Assembly (NCBI RefSeq): GCF_007197645.1
Contig: NZ_VKGK01000013.1
Coordinates: 62,001 to 126,000 of the forward strand
DNA: 64,000 bases
Source: Shewanella hanedai
Lineage (GTDB): Bacteria; Pseudomonadota; Gammaproteobacteria; Enterobacterales; Shewanellaceae
Direction of reading: 5' to 3'
Made by a program: the position numbers and the translations under genes. Below are positions 36,836-46,271 of this stretch, piece after piece (the stretch's first letter is position 1; every line of letters begins with the position of its first letter). Under the pieces are notes generated by a model that did not search any database, was not told where the DNA came from, and worked only from the letters and a program-made list of their open reading frames with translations.

Positions 36836-38170
36836 TTACCCATGGCTAATAAAACTGGCTTGATGATCTGAAACGATGATGTTTTTTGCAACCGTTTTCA
36901 TCGCGCTGGTTAACTGGCTAAGCTGCTCTTTTGAAATCACATAAGGCGGCATAATGTAGATAAGGTTCGAGAAGGGTCTGATCCAGACTCCTAAATCGAC
37001 AAACTGCTGCTGCAACTCCGCAGTGTTAACGGTTGAATTCATCTCTATGACGCCAATCGCACCTAACACTCGCACATCTTTGACCTCTGGGAAATGAATC
37101 GCTTCAGCAAGCTCATCGTTTAATTGAGATTCAATGGCGCTGACTTGGGCTTGCCATTCATTTTCTGCAAGGAGATCTAAACTGGCACAGGCGGCAGCGC
37201 AAGCCAATGGATTGCCCATAAAGGTAGGGCCATGCATAAAGACGCCAGCAGGTGAGTCACTGATCCCTTTTGCGACTTCATCACTGCACATGGTGACCGC
37301 AAGGGAGATATAACCGCCCGTTAACGCTTTGCCTAAACAGAGAATATCGGCTTCTACAATTTGGTCATGACGTTGTGTGTGTTCATAAGCAAACAGCTTA
37401 CCTGTACGACCAAACCCTGTGGCAATTTCATCAAGAATAAGCAGTACATTAAACTCATCACACAGTTTACGCAGACCAATCAGATATTCGGGACTGTAAA
37501 AGCGCATGCCGCCAGCACCTTGTAGAACAGGTTCGAGAATGATGGCGGCGATAGTGTGATGCTTAGATTCGAGCTTAGCGCGCATCTCATCGAGTTCGCT
37601 GGTATCGAAGGTTTGGTCAAATTTGGTTTGCGGGGCACTCACAAATTCATGTTGTGTGACCGAGTCACCGAACATAGTATGCATGCCGCCTTCGGGATCG
37701 CAGACGCTCATGGCAGCAAATGTGTCACCGTGATAGCCAGACTTAACCGTCAGAATACGCTGCTTTTGAGGTTGATTTCGTCCTTGCCAATACTGCAACG
37801 CCATTTTAAGCGCCACTTCGACGGCGATAGAGCCTGAGTCAGCTAAGAACACTTTTGTCAGTTTAGGACTGGTGATCGCGACTAGCTTTTTAGAGAGTTC
37901 AATTGCAGGCTGGTGAGTGATGCCGCCAAACATGACATGGCTTAACGTGCTGAGTTGGTGTTGCATCGCTTGGATAATCGTCGGGTGACTGTAACCATGA
38001 ACGCAGGCCCACCAAGAACTGGTGCCATCGATAAGTTGGCGACCATCATCGAGAGTGAGCAGACACTCTTTTGCTGACGCCACACCAAATGCAGGTAGCG
38101 CATTATTCATCGAAGTGTAAGGATGCCAGATATGCTGTTTATCAAATTCGAAGTCAATAGAGTTGTTCAT
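36836..38170 (-). CDS. bioA: Adenosylmethionine-8-amino-7-oxononanoate aminotransferase BioA
   Basis: This PLP enzyme converts 8-amino-7-oxononanoate to 7,8-diaminononanoate in biotin synthesis. It has 444 residues. Recognisable segments are IWHPYTSM at the N-terminus, SSWWACVHGYSHP, GYHGDTFAAMSVCDPEGGMH, ILDEIATGFGRTG, LCLGKALTGGYISLA with the PLP Lys, and HGPTFMGNPLACAAA. It is divergent from bioB, with a shared control region that contains a probable BirA operator. Confidence 0.97.
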   Translation of the reverse strand: MNNSIDFEFDKQHIWHPYTSMNNALPAFGVASAKECLLTLDDGRQLIDGTSSWWACVHGYSHPTIIQAMQHQLSTLSHVMFGGITHQPAIELSKKLVAITSPKLTKVFLADSGSIAVEVALKMALQYWQGRNQPQKQRILTVKSGYHGDTFAAMSVCDPEGGMHTMFGDSVTQHEFVSAPQTKFDQTFDTSELDEMRAKLESKHHTIAAIILEPVLQGAGGMRFYSPEYLIGLRKLCDEFNVLLILDEIATGFGRTGKLFAYEHTQRHDQIVEADILCLGKALTGGYISLAVTMCSDEVAKGISDSPAGVFMHGPTFMGNPLACAAACASLDLLAENEWQAQVSAIESQLNDELAEAIHFPEVKDVRVLGAIGVIEMNSTVNTAELQQQFVDLGVWIRPFSNLIYIMPPYVISKEQLSQLTSAMKTVAKNIIVSDHQASFISHG

Positions 38171-38181
38171 AAAGTAACCGT

Positions 38182-38235
38182 TAGTAAACCTTGTAAGCGG
38201 AATGGCATTGACAGATTACGGCCTACAGGTATCCT
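38182..38235. promoter_or_regulatory. bio operator: Probable BirA operator and bioB promoter
   Basis: TAGTAAACC, 15 bases, then CATTGACAG resembles the BirA operator TTGTAAACC-N15-GGTTGACAA (8 of 9 and 6 of 9 matches). The right half contains TTGACA (38208-38213), which with TATCCT (38230-38235) makes a 16-bp-spaced sigma-70 promoter towards bioB. Binding of biotinyl-AMP-loaded BirA would cover this promoter. Confidence 0.65.
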
Positions 38236-38280
38236 AGGCAAGATAAAAACTAACTATATTAAGCTGAAAGGGTAGGAATA

Positions 38281-39345
38281 ATGTCAGATATACAACTGCG
38301 TCATGATTGGGAACGTGATGAAATAGAAGCACTTTTTTCTTTGCCAATGAATGATCTGTTGTTCAAGGCACATTCTCTACACCGTCAGGTTTATGATCCG
38401 AACGAAATTCAAATCAGTCGTTTGCTATCAATTAAAACCGGAGCTTGTCCGGAAGATTGCAAATACTGCCCGCAAAGTGCACGTTACGATACCGGTCTTG
38501 AAAAAGAGCGTTTGATAGAGATTGATAAGGTATTGACCGAGGCTCGCAGCGCTAAAGCCGCTGGTGCATCACGTTTCTGTATGGGTGCCGCTTGGCGTAA
38601 TCCCCATGCGCGTGACATGCCCTACCTGAAAGACATGGTCCGGGAAGTCAAGTCGATGGGGATGGAGACCTGCATGACGTTAGGGATGCTGTCACCCGAT
38701 CAGGCTGGAGAGCTTGCCGAAGCTGGCTTAGATTACTACAACCATAACTTAGATACGTCACCAGAATATTACGGTGACATCATCACCACACGTACTTATC
38801 AAGACAGACTTGATACCTTGTCTAATGTGCGCGCGTCAGGCATGAAAGTCTGCTCTGGCGGCATTGTAGGTATGGGCGAGCAAGCCAGTGACCGTTCTGG
38901 TTTACTGCAACAGTTGGCAAATATGGAGCAGCATCCAGATTCTGTGCCGATTAACATGCTTGTTAAAGTGGCGGGTACGCCATTTGAGAATATTGATGAT
39001 CTTGATCCGCTGGTTTTTGTTAGAACCATTGCTGTCGCGCGTATCTTGATGCCATTGTCTCGGGTTCGCCTGTCGGCTGGCCGCGAAAAAATGAGCGATG
39101 AGATGCAAGCCATGTGTTTCTTTGCAGGTGCTAACTCGATTTTCTACGGCTGTAAATTATTGACCACCAACAACCCTGAAGAAAATGAAGACATGAGTCT
39201 GTTTAAGCGTCTTGGTCTTCATCCTGAACAGGGTAAGTATGCAACGGTAGAAGACGATAAAGCGGTATTTGAGAAAGCAGTGGCTAAGTCTAATGCGATT
39301 AAAGATAAGCAAAGCGCCGCTTTTTATGACGCAGCAGCCCTGTAA
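38281..39345 (+). CDS. bioB: Biotin synthase BioB
   Basis: This radical SAM enzyme inserts sulfur into dethiobiotin. It has 354 residues. The radical SAM cluster motif is C56-PED-C60-KY-C63. Further family segments are [53 protein letters not shown] and the C-terminal [17 protein letters not shown] region with the second cluster Arg in SAGRE. It is first in bioBFCD; AGGA precedes the ATG. Confidence 0.98.
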   Translation: MSDIQLRHDWERDEIEALFSLPMNDLLFKAHSLHRQVYDPNEIQISRLLSIKTGACPEDCKYCPQSARYDTGLEKERLIEIDKVLTEARSAKAAGASRFCMGAAWRNPHARDMPYLKDMVREVKSMGMETCMTLGMLSPDQAGELAEAGLDYYNHNLDTSPEYYGDIITTRTYQDRLDTLSNVRASGMKVCSGGIVGMGEQASDRSGLLQQLANMEQHPDSVPINMLVKVAGTPFENIDDLDPLVFVRTIAVARILMPLSRVRLSAGREKMSDEMQAMCFFAGANSIFYGCKLLTTNNPEENEDMSLFKRLGLHPEQGKYATVEDDKAVFEKAVAKSNAIKDKQSAAFYDAAAL

Positions 39346-39359
39346 CAGGTCAACTTTTT

Positions 39360-40601
39360 GTGACGAATGAATCTGCTGATAAACGTGAAGTTGGGCGAGT
39401 CTCTTTGGCTGAAAAAATCCAAGGCAGACAAGCTCAGCTTAAACAAGCTGGATTGTTGAGACGAAGACAAAAACTGGATTCCGTGCAAGTTGAACCCACG
39501 AAAGCATCGATGCATTTTGTGGTTGATGGTGTTGATTATCTCAACTTCAGCAGTAATGATTATTTAGGGTTAACTCAAGAGCCAGAACTATTAACAGCAC
39601 TGAATCTTAGCGCGCAAGAGTATGGCGTCGGCAGTGGTTCATCGCCTTTAGTGACGGGTTATAGTCAAGCTCATCAGTTACTTGAACAACAGCTTTGTAA
39701 AGTGACCGGCCACGAAGCTGGTCTGCTTTTTTGTTCAGGCTTTAGCGCCAATACTGCTTTAATGAAAACCTTGTTCGACAGCAGTGATTGCGTGGTGGCC
39801 GATAAATTAGTTCACGCCTCAATCATCGATGGTCTGGTTGACAGTAAGGCCAGTCTTAAGCGTTTTTTGCATAATGATCTTGTCAGTGCACGTCGATTAC
39901 TTGAGAAACACAAGCCACAGGCGCTGGTCACTGAAAGCATTTTCAGTATGGATGGGGATAGTGCGCCGCTAGCGTCATTGTCCCGTTTATGTCGGGAACA
40001 GGGGGCTTGGTTGATTGTCGATGATGCGCATGGCTTCGGTATTCAGTCGGCTTTGCCATCAAATACAGTGCCAGCCAATGCTGACGTCGCTGATATTCAA
40101 GTGGTGACATTCGGTAAAGCCTTAGGGTGTCAGGGAGCTGCCATTCTTGGCAGTCAGGTACTTATCGATTTTCTGGTGTCTAACGCCCGCGAATACATCT
40201 ATTCAACTGCGCTATCACCAACCAGTGCCAGCCTTGCGTTAGCGGCGGTGAAACTGACTCAAGGCGTATCGCCGAAGGCGTTAACCTTGGCGGGCAATAT
40301 CGCTTATTTTAAACAAGCTTGTGTAAGTGCCAAGGTGGTGTTGAGTGAGTCAATGACGCCAATTCAGCCTCTGATCATCGGTGATGCAGATAAAACCGTC
40401 GAGGTTGCGCAGCAATTAAAGGCGTTAGGTGTCTGGGTCGGTGCAATTCGACCACCAACTGTGCCTAAAGGAAGTGCAAGATTAAGGATCACTATCACAG
40501 CGTTGCACACAAAGAGCGACATTGACAAATTAGTGAGCGCGTTAGCATCCATGAATATTGAAGTTTTAGCATCGTTAGTTATTAGACCTGTTGTTAGATG
40601 A
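39360..40601 (+). CDS. bioF: 8-amino-7-oxononanoate synthase BioF
   Basis: This PLP enzyme condenses pimeloyl-ACP/CoA with L-alanine. It has 413 residues from a GTG start, somewhat longer than E. coli BioF (384) because of an extra N-terminal stretch of about 25. Motifs are NFSSNDYLGL, GSGSSPLVTGYS, ESIFSMDGDSAPLA, VDDAHGFG and VTFGKALGCQGAA (PLP Lys). It starts 14 bp after bioB. No ATG nearby gives a better start, though an internal start cannot be excluded. Confidence 0.95.
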   Translation: MTNESADKREVGRVSLAEKIQGRQAQLKQAGLLRRRQKLDSVQVEPTKASMHFVVDGVDYLNFSSNDYLGLTQEPELLTALNLSAQEYGVGSGSSPLVTGYSQAHQLLEQQLCKVTGHEAGLLFCSGFSANTALMKTLFDSSDCVVADKLVHASIIDGLVDSKASLKRFLHNDLVSARRLLEKHKPQALVTESIFSMDGDSAPLASLSRLCREQGAWLIVDDAHGFGIQSALPSNTVPANADVADIQVVTFGKALGCQGAAILGSQVLIDFLVSNAREYIYSTALSPTSASLALAAVKLTQGVSPKALTLAGNIAYFKQACVSAKVVLSESMTPIQPLIIGDADKTVEVAQQLKALGVWVGAIRPPTVPKGSARLRITITALHTKSDIDKLVSALASMNIEVLASLVIRPVVR

Positions 40602-40611
40602 GAGTGTAGAG

Positions 40612-41412
40612 ATGAGACCCGAAGTAGTGAGTGATGGGGTTAAACATAATATGAAAGCCAGTATCGTTGCCGAACGTTTTTCAGCGGCGGCTACAACCTA
40701 CGCCCAGCATAATAGTTTACAGAAAATGTCTGCACAGAAGCTGCTTAACGAGATGGCCCCAAGTGGTGTATTACTCGATATCGGTTGTGGGCCTGGTACA
40801 GATTTTAGTGATTTTACCCATCTAGATAACGTCATTGCACTTGATATTGCCCAAGGAATGCTTGAGCAAGTGTCGAGTCAGTTCCCCTCATATCAAATTC
40901 TATGTGCTGATGCTAAAGCCATTCCTCTTCCTGCTAATACTGTTGATGCCGTGTATTCAAATTTGGCGTTGCAATGGTGTGATGATCTTAAACAATCTTT
41001 CTCAAGCACCGCGTCGGTATTAAAGTCTGGCGGTGATTATCATTTAGCCATGGTGGCTGAGGGCAGCTTACCTGAGTTAACAGCGCTGGGATTTAGGGCT
41101 AACGCCTTTAGAGGTTTGAGTGACATCGTTTCACAGTTTGATCCCGAGGTTTGGTTGATTAAGGTGGCTAAGCTTGAGGCGAACACTGTGTATTTTGACG
41201 ATTTAAAAGCACTGCTTTATTCAATTAAGGGCGTTGGTGCGTCTATCAATGCGGACGCTTCGGCATCAAATTTGAGTCAATCTGTATCAAATCAAGGGAT
41301 CCGTGGCCGAGGTGATTGGCTAAAGCTGCTAGAAAAAGCTGAAAGTATACGACAGGAAAAAGGGTTACCTTTGACCTATCAAATTGCACGATTACATATT
41401 GAGAAAAGGTAA
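40612..41412 (+). CDS. bioC: Malonyl-ACP O-methyltransferase BioC
   Basis: This SAM-dependent enzyme methylates malonyl-ACP to start pimelate synthesis. It has about 266 residues. VAERFSAAATTYAQHNSLQ and the SAM site LLDIGCGPGTDF are typical of BioC, followed by VYSNLALQWC. The frame is open from a TTG at 40591 inside bioF; the ATG at 40612 is the first after the bioF stop. The ATG at 40651, which precedes the conserved part directly, is also possible. Confidence 0.92.
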   Translation: MRPEVVSDGVKHNMKASIVAERFSAAATTYAQHNSLQKMSAQKLLNEMAPSGVLLDIGCGPGTDFSDFTHLDNVIALDIAQGMLEQVSSQFPSYQILCADAKAIPLPANTVDAVYSNLALQWCDDLKQSFSSTASVLKSGGDYHLAMVAEGSLPELTALGFRANAFRGLSDIVSQFDPEVWLIKVAKLEANTVYFDDLKALLYSIKGVGASINADASASNLSQSVSNQGIRGRGDWLKLLEKAESIRQEKGLPLTYQIARLHIEKR

Positions 41413-41415
41413 CAG

Positions 41416-42084
41416 ATGATCTATTTCGTCACGGGTACGGATACTGACTGTGGTAAAACCTTGGTTTCATCGGCGCTGCTTTGTCAGGCGAAGAATCAAG
41501 GTAAAAAGACCTTGGGCTTAAAACCTATCGCTTCAGGCTGTGAACAGACGGCTTCAGGACTCAGAAATTCAGATGCGCTGAGTTTAATATCACAGTCGAG
41601 TATTGAGCTCGCTTATTCGCAAGTGAACCCGATTTCATTTCAACCTGCCATTGCACCGCATATTGCAGCCGCGCAAACAGGGACTGATATCTCTGTGCAA
41701 GGGGTGAGCAATCAGCTGACGCCTACGTTATCTTTGCTTGATGAACATGACTTTTGTCTTGTGGAAGGGGCTGGAGGATGGCGTTTGCCACTGGGCGATG
41801 GCGATTACTTATCGCAAGTCGTGCAGCAACTCTCTTTACCAGTGATTCTGGTTGTGGGCATCAAATTAGGCTGCTTAAACCATGCAGTTTTAACCCAAGA
41901 GGCTATTTTAGCTGACGGTGTAAAGATTGTAGGTTGGGTGGGAAATATCGTCGACCCTGACACCGCATGTATTGAAGATAATATTGCTAGTCTGCATCAA
42001 ATGATGTCATCCCCCTGTTTAGGCATCGTGCCACATTTAAGCCATGCTTCAGCAGACGTGGCGGCAAAATATCTGAGTCTTTAA
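41416..42084 (+). CDS. bioD: Dethiobiotin synthetase BioD
   Basis: This ATP-dependent enzyme closes the ureido ring of dethiobiotin. It has 222 residues. The Walker A-like motif GTDTDCGKTLVSSAL lies at the N-terminus, followed by GLKPIASGCE and VEGAGGWRLPL. GTDTDCGKT has Cys where E. coli has Val. AAAAGG precedes the ATG, 3 bp after bioC. A terminator follows. Confidence 0.96.
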   Translation: MIYFVTGTDTDCGKTLVSSALLCQAKNQGKKTLGLKPIASGCEQTASGLRNSDALSLISQSSIELAYSQVNPISFQPAIAPHIAAAQTGTDISVQGVSNQLTPTLSLLDEHDFCLVEGAGGWRLPLGDGDYLSQVVQQLSLPVILVVGIKLGCLNHAVLTQEAILADGVKIVGWVGNIVDPDTACIEDNIASLHQMMSSPCLGIVPHLSHASADVAAKYLSL

Positions 42085-42095
42085 TTTACAAGCTA

Positions 42096-42125
42096 AGCCC
42101 TGATTTTATAAATCAGGGCTTTTTC
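42096..42125 (+). terminator. Intrinsic terminator of bioBFCD
   Basis: AGCCCTGATTT, a TAT loop and AAATCAGGGCT form a perfect 11-bp stem followed by TTTTT, 12 bp after the bioD stop. Confidence 0.92.
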
Positions 42126-42396
42126 CCTCTCAAATTAACAAATATTAATGCGCAATAATCGCCATGATTTCATCGTGGGGCGTTTTTTAATATTGGCTTA
42201 ATAGAATCCTTCTAGACTGCATCCTCTCTAACTTTCACGAGTTTAAAGCAAGCCCGAAGTGAGTCGATTTTATGACCATCTAAGCTTCAGTCGACACTGT
42301 ATTTTACTTTTCTCTCTTGAATTATCTCTTTTAGGACATATTATGTCTTTCAGAACGCAAAACCCGGTACTCAAGTACCCAACTGGAGCTTAATTA

Positions 42397-43257
42397 ATGC
42401 GTATATTTTTACTGATTGCAACTAACATGGCAATCTTACTGGTGGCCTCAATAGTGATGACACTACTGGGCGTAAACACGTCAACCATGGGTGGACTGTT
42501 AATGTTTGCCGCTATTTTTGGTTTTGGTGGCGCCTTCCTCAGCTTAGCCATCTCTAAGTGGATGGCGAAGAAAACCATGGGCTGTGAAGTGATCACAACG
42601 CCTCGTGATAATACTGAACGATGGTTAGTTGAAACTGTGGCTCGTCAAGCCAAGCAAGTTGGTATCAAGATGCCAGAAGTGGCTATCTATCAATCTGCAG
42701 AGTTGAATGCTTTTGCCACTGGCCCAAGCAAAAATAACGCGTTAGTTGCCGTCAGTAGTGGATTGCTTTACGGCATGACGCAAGATGAGATTGAGGGCGT
42801 ACTTGCCCATGAAGTCAGCCATGTAGCCAACGGTGACATGGTTACCCTGACGTTAATTCAAGGTGTGGTAAACACGTTTGTTATTTTTGCGGCGCGCGTT
42901 GTCGCGGGTATTATCGATAACTTCATTTCAAGTAATGATGAAGAGGGCGAAGGTCTAGGTGTGTTCGCCTACATGGGCGTAGTCATCGTACTTGATATGC
43001 TATTTGGTATTCTCGCTTCTATAATCGTGGCGTACTTCTCACGTATTCGTGAGTTCAAGGCCGATGAAGGTGCTGCTAAACTTGCAGGCAAAGAGAAGAT
43101 GATTGCCGCACTTGAGCGTTTACGTCAAGGCCCTGAAACTGGCGCTTTACCTGCGCAAATGTCAGCACTTGGTATCACAGGCAAGCGATCTATGTCTGAA
43201 TTAATAATGAGCCATCCACCGCTAGAGAAGCGTATCGCTGCTTTACGTAATAGCTAA
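42397..43257 (+). CDS. htpX: Membrane zinc metalloprotease HtpX
   Basis: This M48-family inner-membrane protease degrades damaged membrane proteins alongside FtsH. It has 286 residues. Two N-terminal helices (about 4-24 and 31-51) are followed by the zinc motif HEVSH (138-142) and two more helices (about 157-178 and 193-214). The third zinc ligand region reads [22 protein letters not shown] precedes the ATG. The 270-bp leader region may hold a stress promoter; none was recognised with certainty. Confidence 0.96.
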   Translation: MRIFLLIATNMAILLVASIVMTLLGVNTSTMGGLLMFAAIFGFGGAFLSLAISKWMAKKTMGCEVITTPRDNTERWLVETVARQAKQVGIKMPEVAIYQSAELNAFATGPSKNNALVAVSSGLLYGMTQDEIEGVLAHEVSHVANGDMVTLTLIQGVVNTFVIFAARVVAGIIDNFISSNDEEGEGLGVFAYMGVVIVLDMLFGILASIIVAYFSRIREFKADEGAAKLAGKEKMIAALERLRQGPETGALPAQMSALGITGKRSMSELIMSHPPLEKRIAALRNS

Positions 43258-43580
43258 TGCGTAATCGTTAAAACTCATCGATGTATCGATAGAAGCGGGA
43301 GCCTAGGCTCCCGTTTTTTATGTTTGGCTAACAATCAATATTGTTGCATAAGCTTAGTGCGACCTTTGCACCTTCAGTCGTGGGACAGTCATTTATCCAA
43401 TATTTCTTTGATATAGTGCACATTTTATTAAAGTAGAAGTTGCTAAGGTTCTTTAAGCGGAAGTTGCGACTTTGCATTGGTTTGGTTACTTTATGTAATG
43501 TCGTGCGATGACTCTAGACATCAAGATGAAGTGGAAAATAATAAAACTTCACTATGCTGTCTTATAAAAGGATTATTATT
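43258..43580. other. htpX-cctA intergenic region
   Basis: CGGGAGCC, TA, GGCTCCCG followed by TTTTTT at 43296-43319 is the htpX terminator. The remainder holds the cctA promoter, which was not resolved by eye. No gene is supported. Confidence 0.7.
43296..43319 (+). terminator. Intrinsic terminator of htpX
   Basis: CGGGAGCC and GGCTCCCG form a perfect 8-bp GC-rich stem followed by six T residues, 38 bp after the htpX stop. Confidence 0.9.
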
Positions 43581-43928
43581 GTGAGCAATAAAATATTAAG
43601 TGCGTTATTCGGCGCAGGCTTGGCAGCGTTAGCTCTGTCTCCTACTGCGATGGCAGAACCTCAAGAACTTGCTGAAATGCATGCAGAGATGGATGGCTGT
43701 GAAGCGTGTCATGCTGATGGTGAGCCATCAGAAGATGGTGCATATGAGTTTGAGCAGTGCCAAAGTTGTCACGGTACTCTAGCAGAGATGGACGCAATTC
43801 ATCAGCCACATGATGGCAACCTGATGTGTGCTGATTGTCATGCTCCACATGACATGAGTGTAGGTGAAAAGCCAACTTGTGATAGCTGTCATGATGACGG
43901 TCGTACATCAGAGGCTTTACTAAAGTAG
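43581..43928 (+). CDS. cctA: Periplasmic small tetraheme cytochrome c CctA
   Basis: This abundant periplasmic electron shuttle of Shewanella passes electrons between inner-membrane CymA-type donors and outer-membrane or periplasmic acceptors. It has 115 residues including a signal peptide ending AMA. There are four CxxCH haem sites (CEACH, CQSCH, CADCH, CDSCH) and additional His residues for axial ligation. The sequence closely resembles S. oneidensis CctA/STC. An upstream ATG at 43554 exists, but the GTG at 43581 gives the known N-terminus and has AAAAGG about 9 bases upstream. Confidence 0.95.
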   Translation: MSNKILSALFGAGLAALALSPTAMAEPQELAEMHAEMDGCEACHADGEPSEDGAYEFEQCQSCHGTLAEMDAIHQPHDGNLMCADCHAPHDMSVGEKPTCDSCHDDGRTSEALLK

Positions 43929-43956
43929 TGGTTGTGATGTAATCATTACATTTGAA

Positions 43957-43983
43957 AAATGCCAGCGTTTGCTGGCATTTTTG
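43957..43983 (+). terminator. Intrinsic terminator of cctA
   Basis: AAATGCCAGC, a GTTT loop and GCTGGCATTT form a perfect 10-bp stem ending in five T residues, 28 bp after the cctA stop. Confidence 0.9.
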
Positions 43984-44046
43984 TATCTGCATATTTTAGT
44001 CTGCTTACTTCCTTATTCATTACTGACTTTTATTTTTCTGTGATCT

Positions 44047-44070
44047 TTTTTGGTGCAAAAGACTGCACTC
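44047..44070. promoter_or_regulatory. Candidate NtrC-like site upstream of cobA
   Basis: TTTTGGTGCAAAAGACTGCAC contains GGTGCA and TGCAC half-sites facing each other. The 12-base core TTTTGGTGCAAA is identical, in reverse, to the site upstream of nasA. It lies about 80 bp before the sigma-54 element, a usual enhancer distance. Confidence 0.5.
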
Positions 44071-44139
44071 TTGCTGTTCAAACTCTCCTTTATAGATACA
44101 TTAATTAAATTATCTCCTTTAAAATCACGCGGTTAATTA

Positions 44140-44157
44140 GTGGCGTGAGGGTTGCAA
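44140..44157 (+). promoter_or_regulatory. Sigma-54 promoter of cobA operon
   Basis: GTGGCGTGAGGGTTGCAA has GG and GC exactly 10 bases apart and an intact TTGCA at -12. Transcription should start near 44167 and run through cobA, the TrpD2-like gene and the ANTAR gene. Confidence 0.8.
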
Positions 44158-44241
44158 TACTTTTTAACTATCGTGCTAAAAGCATTGTAGATAAGCGTGA
44201 TGTATAGATTGACTACCCTATGGATTTTTAGGAGCTGTGGT

Positions 44242-45120
44242 GTGAAAACGACAAACGTGATTGAGCTCGGTTTAAATCAATTTGCTGGCACTCCATCAAA
44301 GGTGGCGATAGTGGGTGCTGGTTGCGGCAATGTGGAATTACTGACACTCAAAGCGGCGCGGTATATTAGCAATGCCGATGTCATTATCTATGACAGCTTG
44401 GTGTGTGAGGATATTTTAACATTGGCATCAAATCGATGTGTGATGCACTTTGTGGGAAAGCGCTGCGGTCAGCCAAGCGCTAAGCAAGATGAGATTAATG
44501 CACTGCTCGTTAACTCGGCCAAAAAAGGAGGAGATGTTGTCCGTCTTAAAGGAGGGGATCCCAATGTATTTGGTCGTGGTTGTGAAGAGGCGATATACCT
44601 TGCAGAGCATGGCATTAAGAGTGAGTTTGTTCCTGGCGTGACAGCGGCCCTTGGCTGTGCTGCGAGCGCTGGTATTCCGTTAACACATCGAGGTGTTGCG
44701 CGCTCTGTGACCATAGTTACGGGCAGGGTGTTCGATAACACGGGTCACAGTTGGCGTTCGCTGTTGATGGCCGAAACGACCTTGGTTTTCTATATGGGCA
44801 AAGAGCAGTCAGAGAGCATTGCACAAGGTTTACTTGATGGGGGCGCTAGCGTTGAGTTGCCGATGGCGTTTATCAGTAATGGGGCGAGAGAAAATCAACA
44901 AGTGACCTATGCAAGTCTTGGCACTATGGGGGAGATAGCTAGGCGTATTCAAGCCGATGGTCCGACCTTGATGATTGTGGGAGAGGTAGTGAATGTTGGA
45001 CTGGCATTATCTGAACTGATAGAGGGAATTGGAGAGGCGAACTCGCTAATCACAACAACTACTGTTGAAACACTTAGTTTTAAAGCAAATGCGCTAAGTT
45101 TCGCGAAGTCACTATTTTGA
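44242..45120 (+). CDS. cobA: Uroporphyrinogen-III C-methyltransferase (sirohaem synthesis)
   Basis: This SAM-dependent enzyme makes precorrin-2, the precursor of sirohaem needed by NirB. It has about 292 residues. Motifs are VGAGCGNVELLTLKAAR, YDSLV, KRCGQPSAKQDEIN, RLKGGDPNVFGRG and VPGVTAALGCAASAGIPLTHRG. It is a single-domain protein, unlike the CysG fusion. The GTG at 44242 is chosen because AGGAG lies just before it. It is the first gene after the sigma-54 promoter. Confidence 0.93.
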   Translation: MKTTNVIELGLNQFAGTPSKVAIVGAGCGNVELLTLKAARYISNADVIIYDSLVCEDILTLASNRCVMHFVGKRCGQPSAKQDEINALLVNSAKKGGDVVRLKGGDPNVFGRGCEEAIYLAEHGIKSEFVPGVTAALGCAASAGIPLTHRGVARSVTIVTGRVFDNTGHSWRSLLMAETTLVFYMGKEQSESIAQGLLDGGASVELPMAFISNGARENQQVTYASLGTMGEIARRIQADGPTLMIVGEVVNVGLALSELIEGIGEANSLITTTTVETLSFKANALSFAKSLF

Positions 45121-46271
45121 TGAATTCTCTTAGCGGAACAGAACTCGATAAAACGACATTGATGCAACGAGAGTACCAACAGCTCGTTAAAGCGTTAGGG
45201 CGAGGCGCAAAAGGTGCGCGAAGCTTGACGCTTGAGGAAGCCAGATTTTTAGTGACAGGTTTTCATCATGGTTACGGTACGCGGGCTCAATTAGCGGCAT
45301 CACTGATGTTAATGCGAGTTAGGGGTGAGAGTATTGCCGAAATTGCTGGGGTCGCCTTAGGTATTCAATCGACGATGGATCCTCTGTGGCAAACGGTTGG
45401 TGCTAGCATCGATTGGCCCTGCTATGCAGGAAAGCGAGACATGCTCCCTTGGTTACTGTTAGCTGCGAAGGTGCTGGCAGGTGAAGGAGAACGGGTTTTA
45501 CTCCATGGGGATCCGCATTCGCTGTCCCATCGTCGTCATATTGGTAATTTTGTTGCATCACTTGGGATCCCGATAGTCACATCCCCCGAAAGCGCTAAAC
45601 TGGCATTGGACCGGGTTGGGATCTGTTATCTTGATGCTGATTGTTTAACGCCTGTAGTGGCAAAGTTCCGTGCTCTGCATCAGGAGCTTGGACTGCGAAG
45701 TTTATTTCAAACAGCCATACGTTGCTGTAATCCATCCTCTGCTCCAATGAGTCTACGCAGTTATTTTCATCCTGGACTCGATGATGTGCACGCTCAGGTT
45801 GCCAAAGCAATGATGGGGAGTTCTACAGAACATCAGAGTGAACATAATATAGGTATTTTTAAGGGCGTGCAGGGGGAAACTGAGGTTAACCCGCGGATAG
45901 CGACTGAGCTATTGATTGTTACTGCAAAAACTCAACAACGCTTACTGATTTCTACACGTCTAATCGGCATGGTTGGAGTTAACTCTCTCGTATCTAAGGC
46001 AAGATGTGATGCTGAGCAAGCAGAAATACTGTTGAACGATCTTTGGTGTTTAGGGGAGCTTGAACCATTAAATGCTGAGCAGAAAGAGGATTGTAATAAA
46101 CTCAGTCAATTGGCTACCGCAAGTGTGTTAAGCACTTTATCGATGATATATCTGCTTAAAGGACGCAGCCGGTGTGTGGAGGAGTCCGATAAGCTAGCTT
46201 TGAATGCGTGGCAAGGAAGAGTTCGTCAAGTAACAGAAACAAGTAAAAACATTGAGTTAGGGGGGAGTTAG
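45120..46271 (+). CDS. TrpD2/YbiB-like phosphoribosyltransferase-fold protein
   Basis: This is a protein of 383 residues with the fold of anthranilate phosphoribosyltransferase. An N-terminal helical part (about 15-90: GRGAKGARSLTLEEARFLV, LMLMRVRGESIAEIAG) is followed by a nucleoside-phosphorylase-like core (LLHGDPHSLSHRRHIGNFVASLGIPI and SYFHPGLDDVHAQVAKAMMGSS). The anthranilate-site and PRPP-loop motifs of true TrpD are not evident. YbiB, the E. coli member, binds nucleic acids. Its ATG overlaps the cobA stop by one base and the ANTAR gene follows directly, so a role with the regulator or in nitrate assimilation is likely. Confidence 0.75.
   Translation: MNSLSGTELDKTTLMQREYQQLVKALGRGAKGARSLTLEEARFLVTGFHHGYGTRAQLAASLMLMRVRGESIAEIAGVALGIQSTMDPLWQTVGASIDWPCYAGKRDMLPWLLLAAKVLAGEGERVLLHGDPHSLSHRRHIGNFVASLGIPIVTSPESAKLALDRVGICYLDADCLTPVVAKFRALHQELGLRSLFQTAIRCCNPSSAPMSLRSYFHPGLDDVHAQVAKAMMGSSTEHQSEHNIGIFKGVQGETEVNPRIATELLIVTAKTQQRLLISTRLIGMVGVNSLVSKARCDAEQAEILLNDLWCLGELEPLNAEQKEDCNKLSQLATASVLSTLSMIYLLKGRSRCVEESDKLALNAWQGRVRQVTETSKNIELGGS

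Larger units (their letters stand above)
43929..44241. other. cctA-cobA intergenic region with sigma-54 control
   Basis: The region contains the cctA terminator (43957-43983), a GGTGC box (44047-44070), and a sigma-54 element (44140-44157). The predicted cobA transcript begins near 44167 and has a leader of about 75 bases without a terminator. Confidence 0.7.

Noticed and set aside
44049..44066. TGGTGCAAAAGACTGCA as a sigma-54 promoter
   Set aside because: The GG and GC are 11 bases apart instead of 10. A correctly spaced element lies at 44140, so this is better read as an enhancer-type site.
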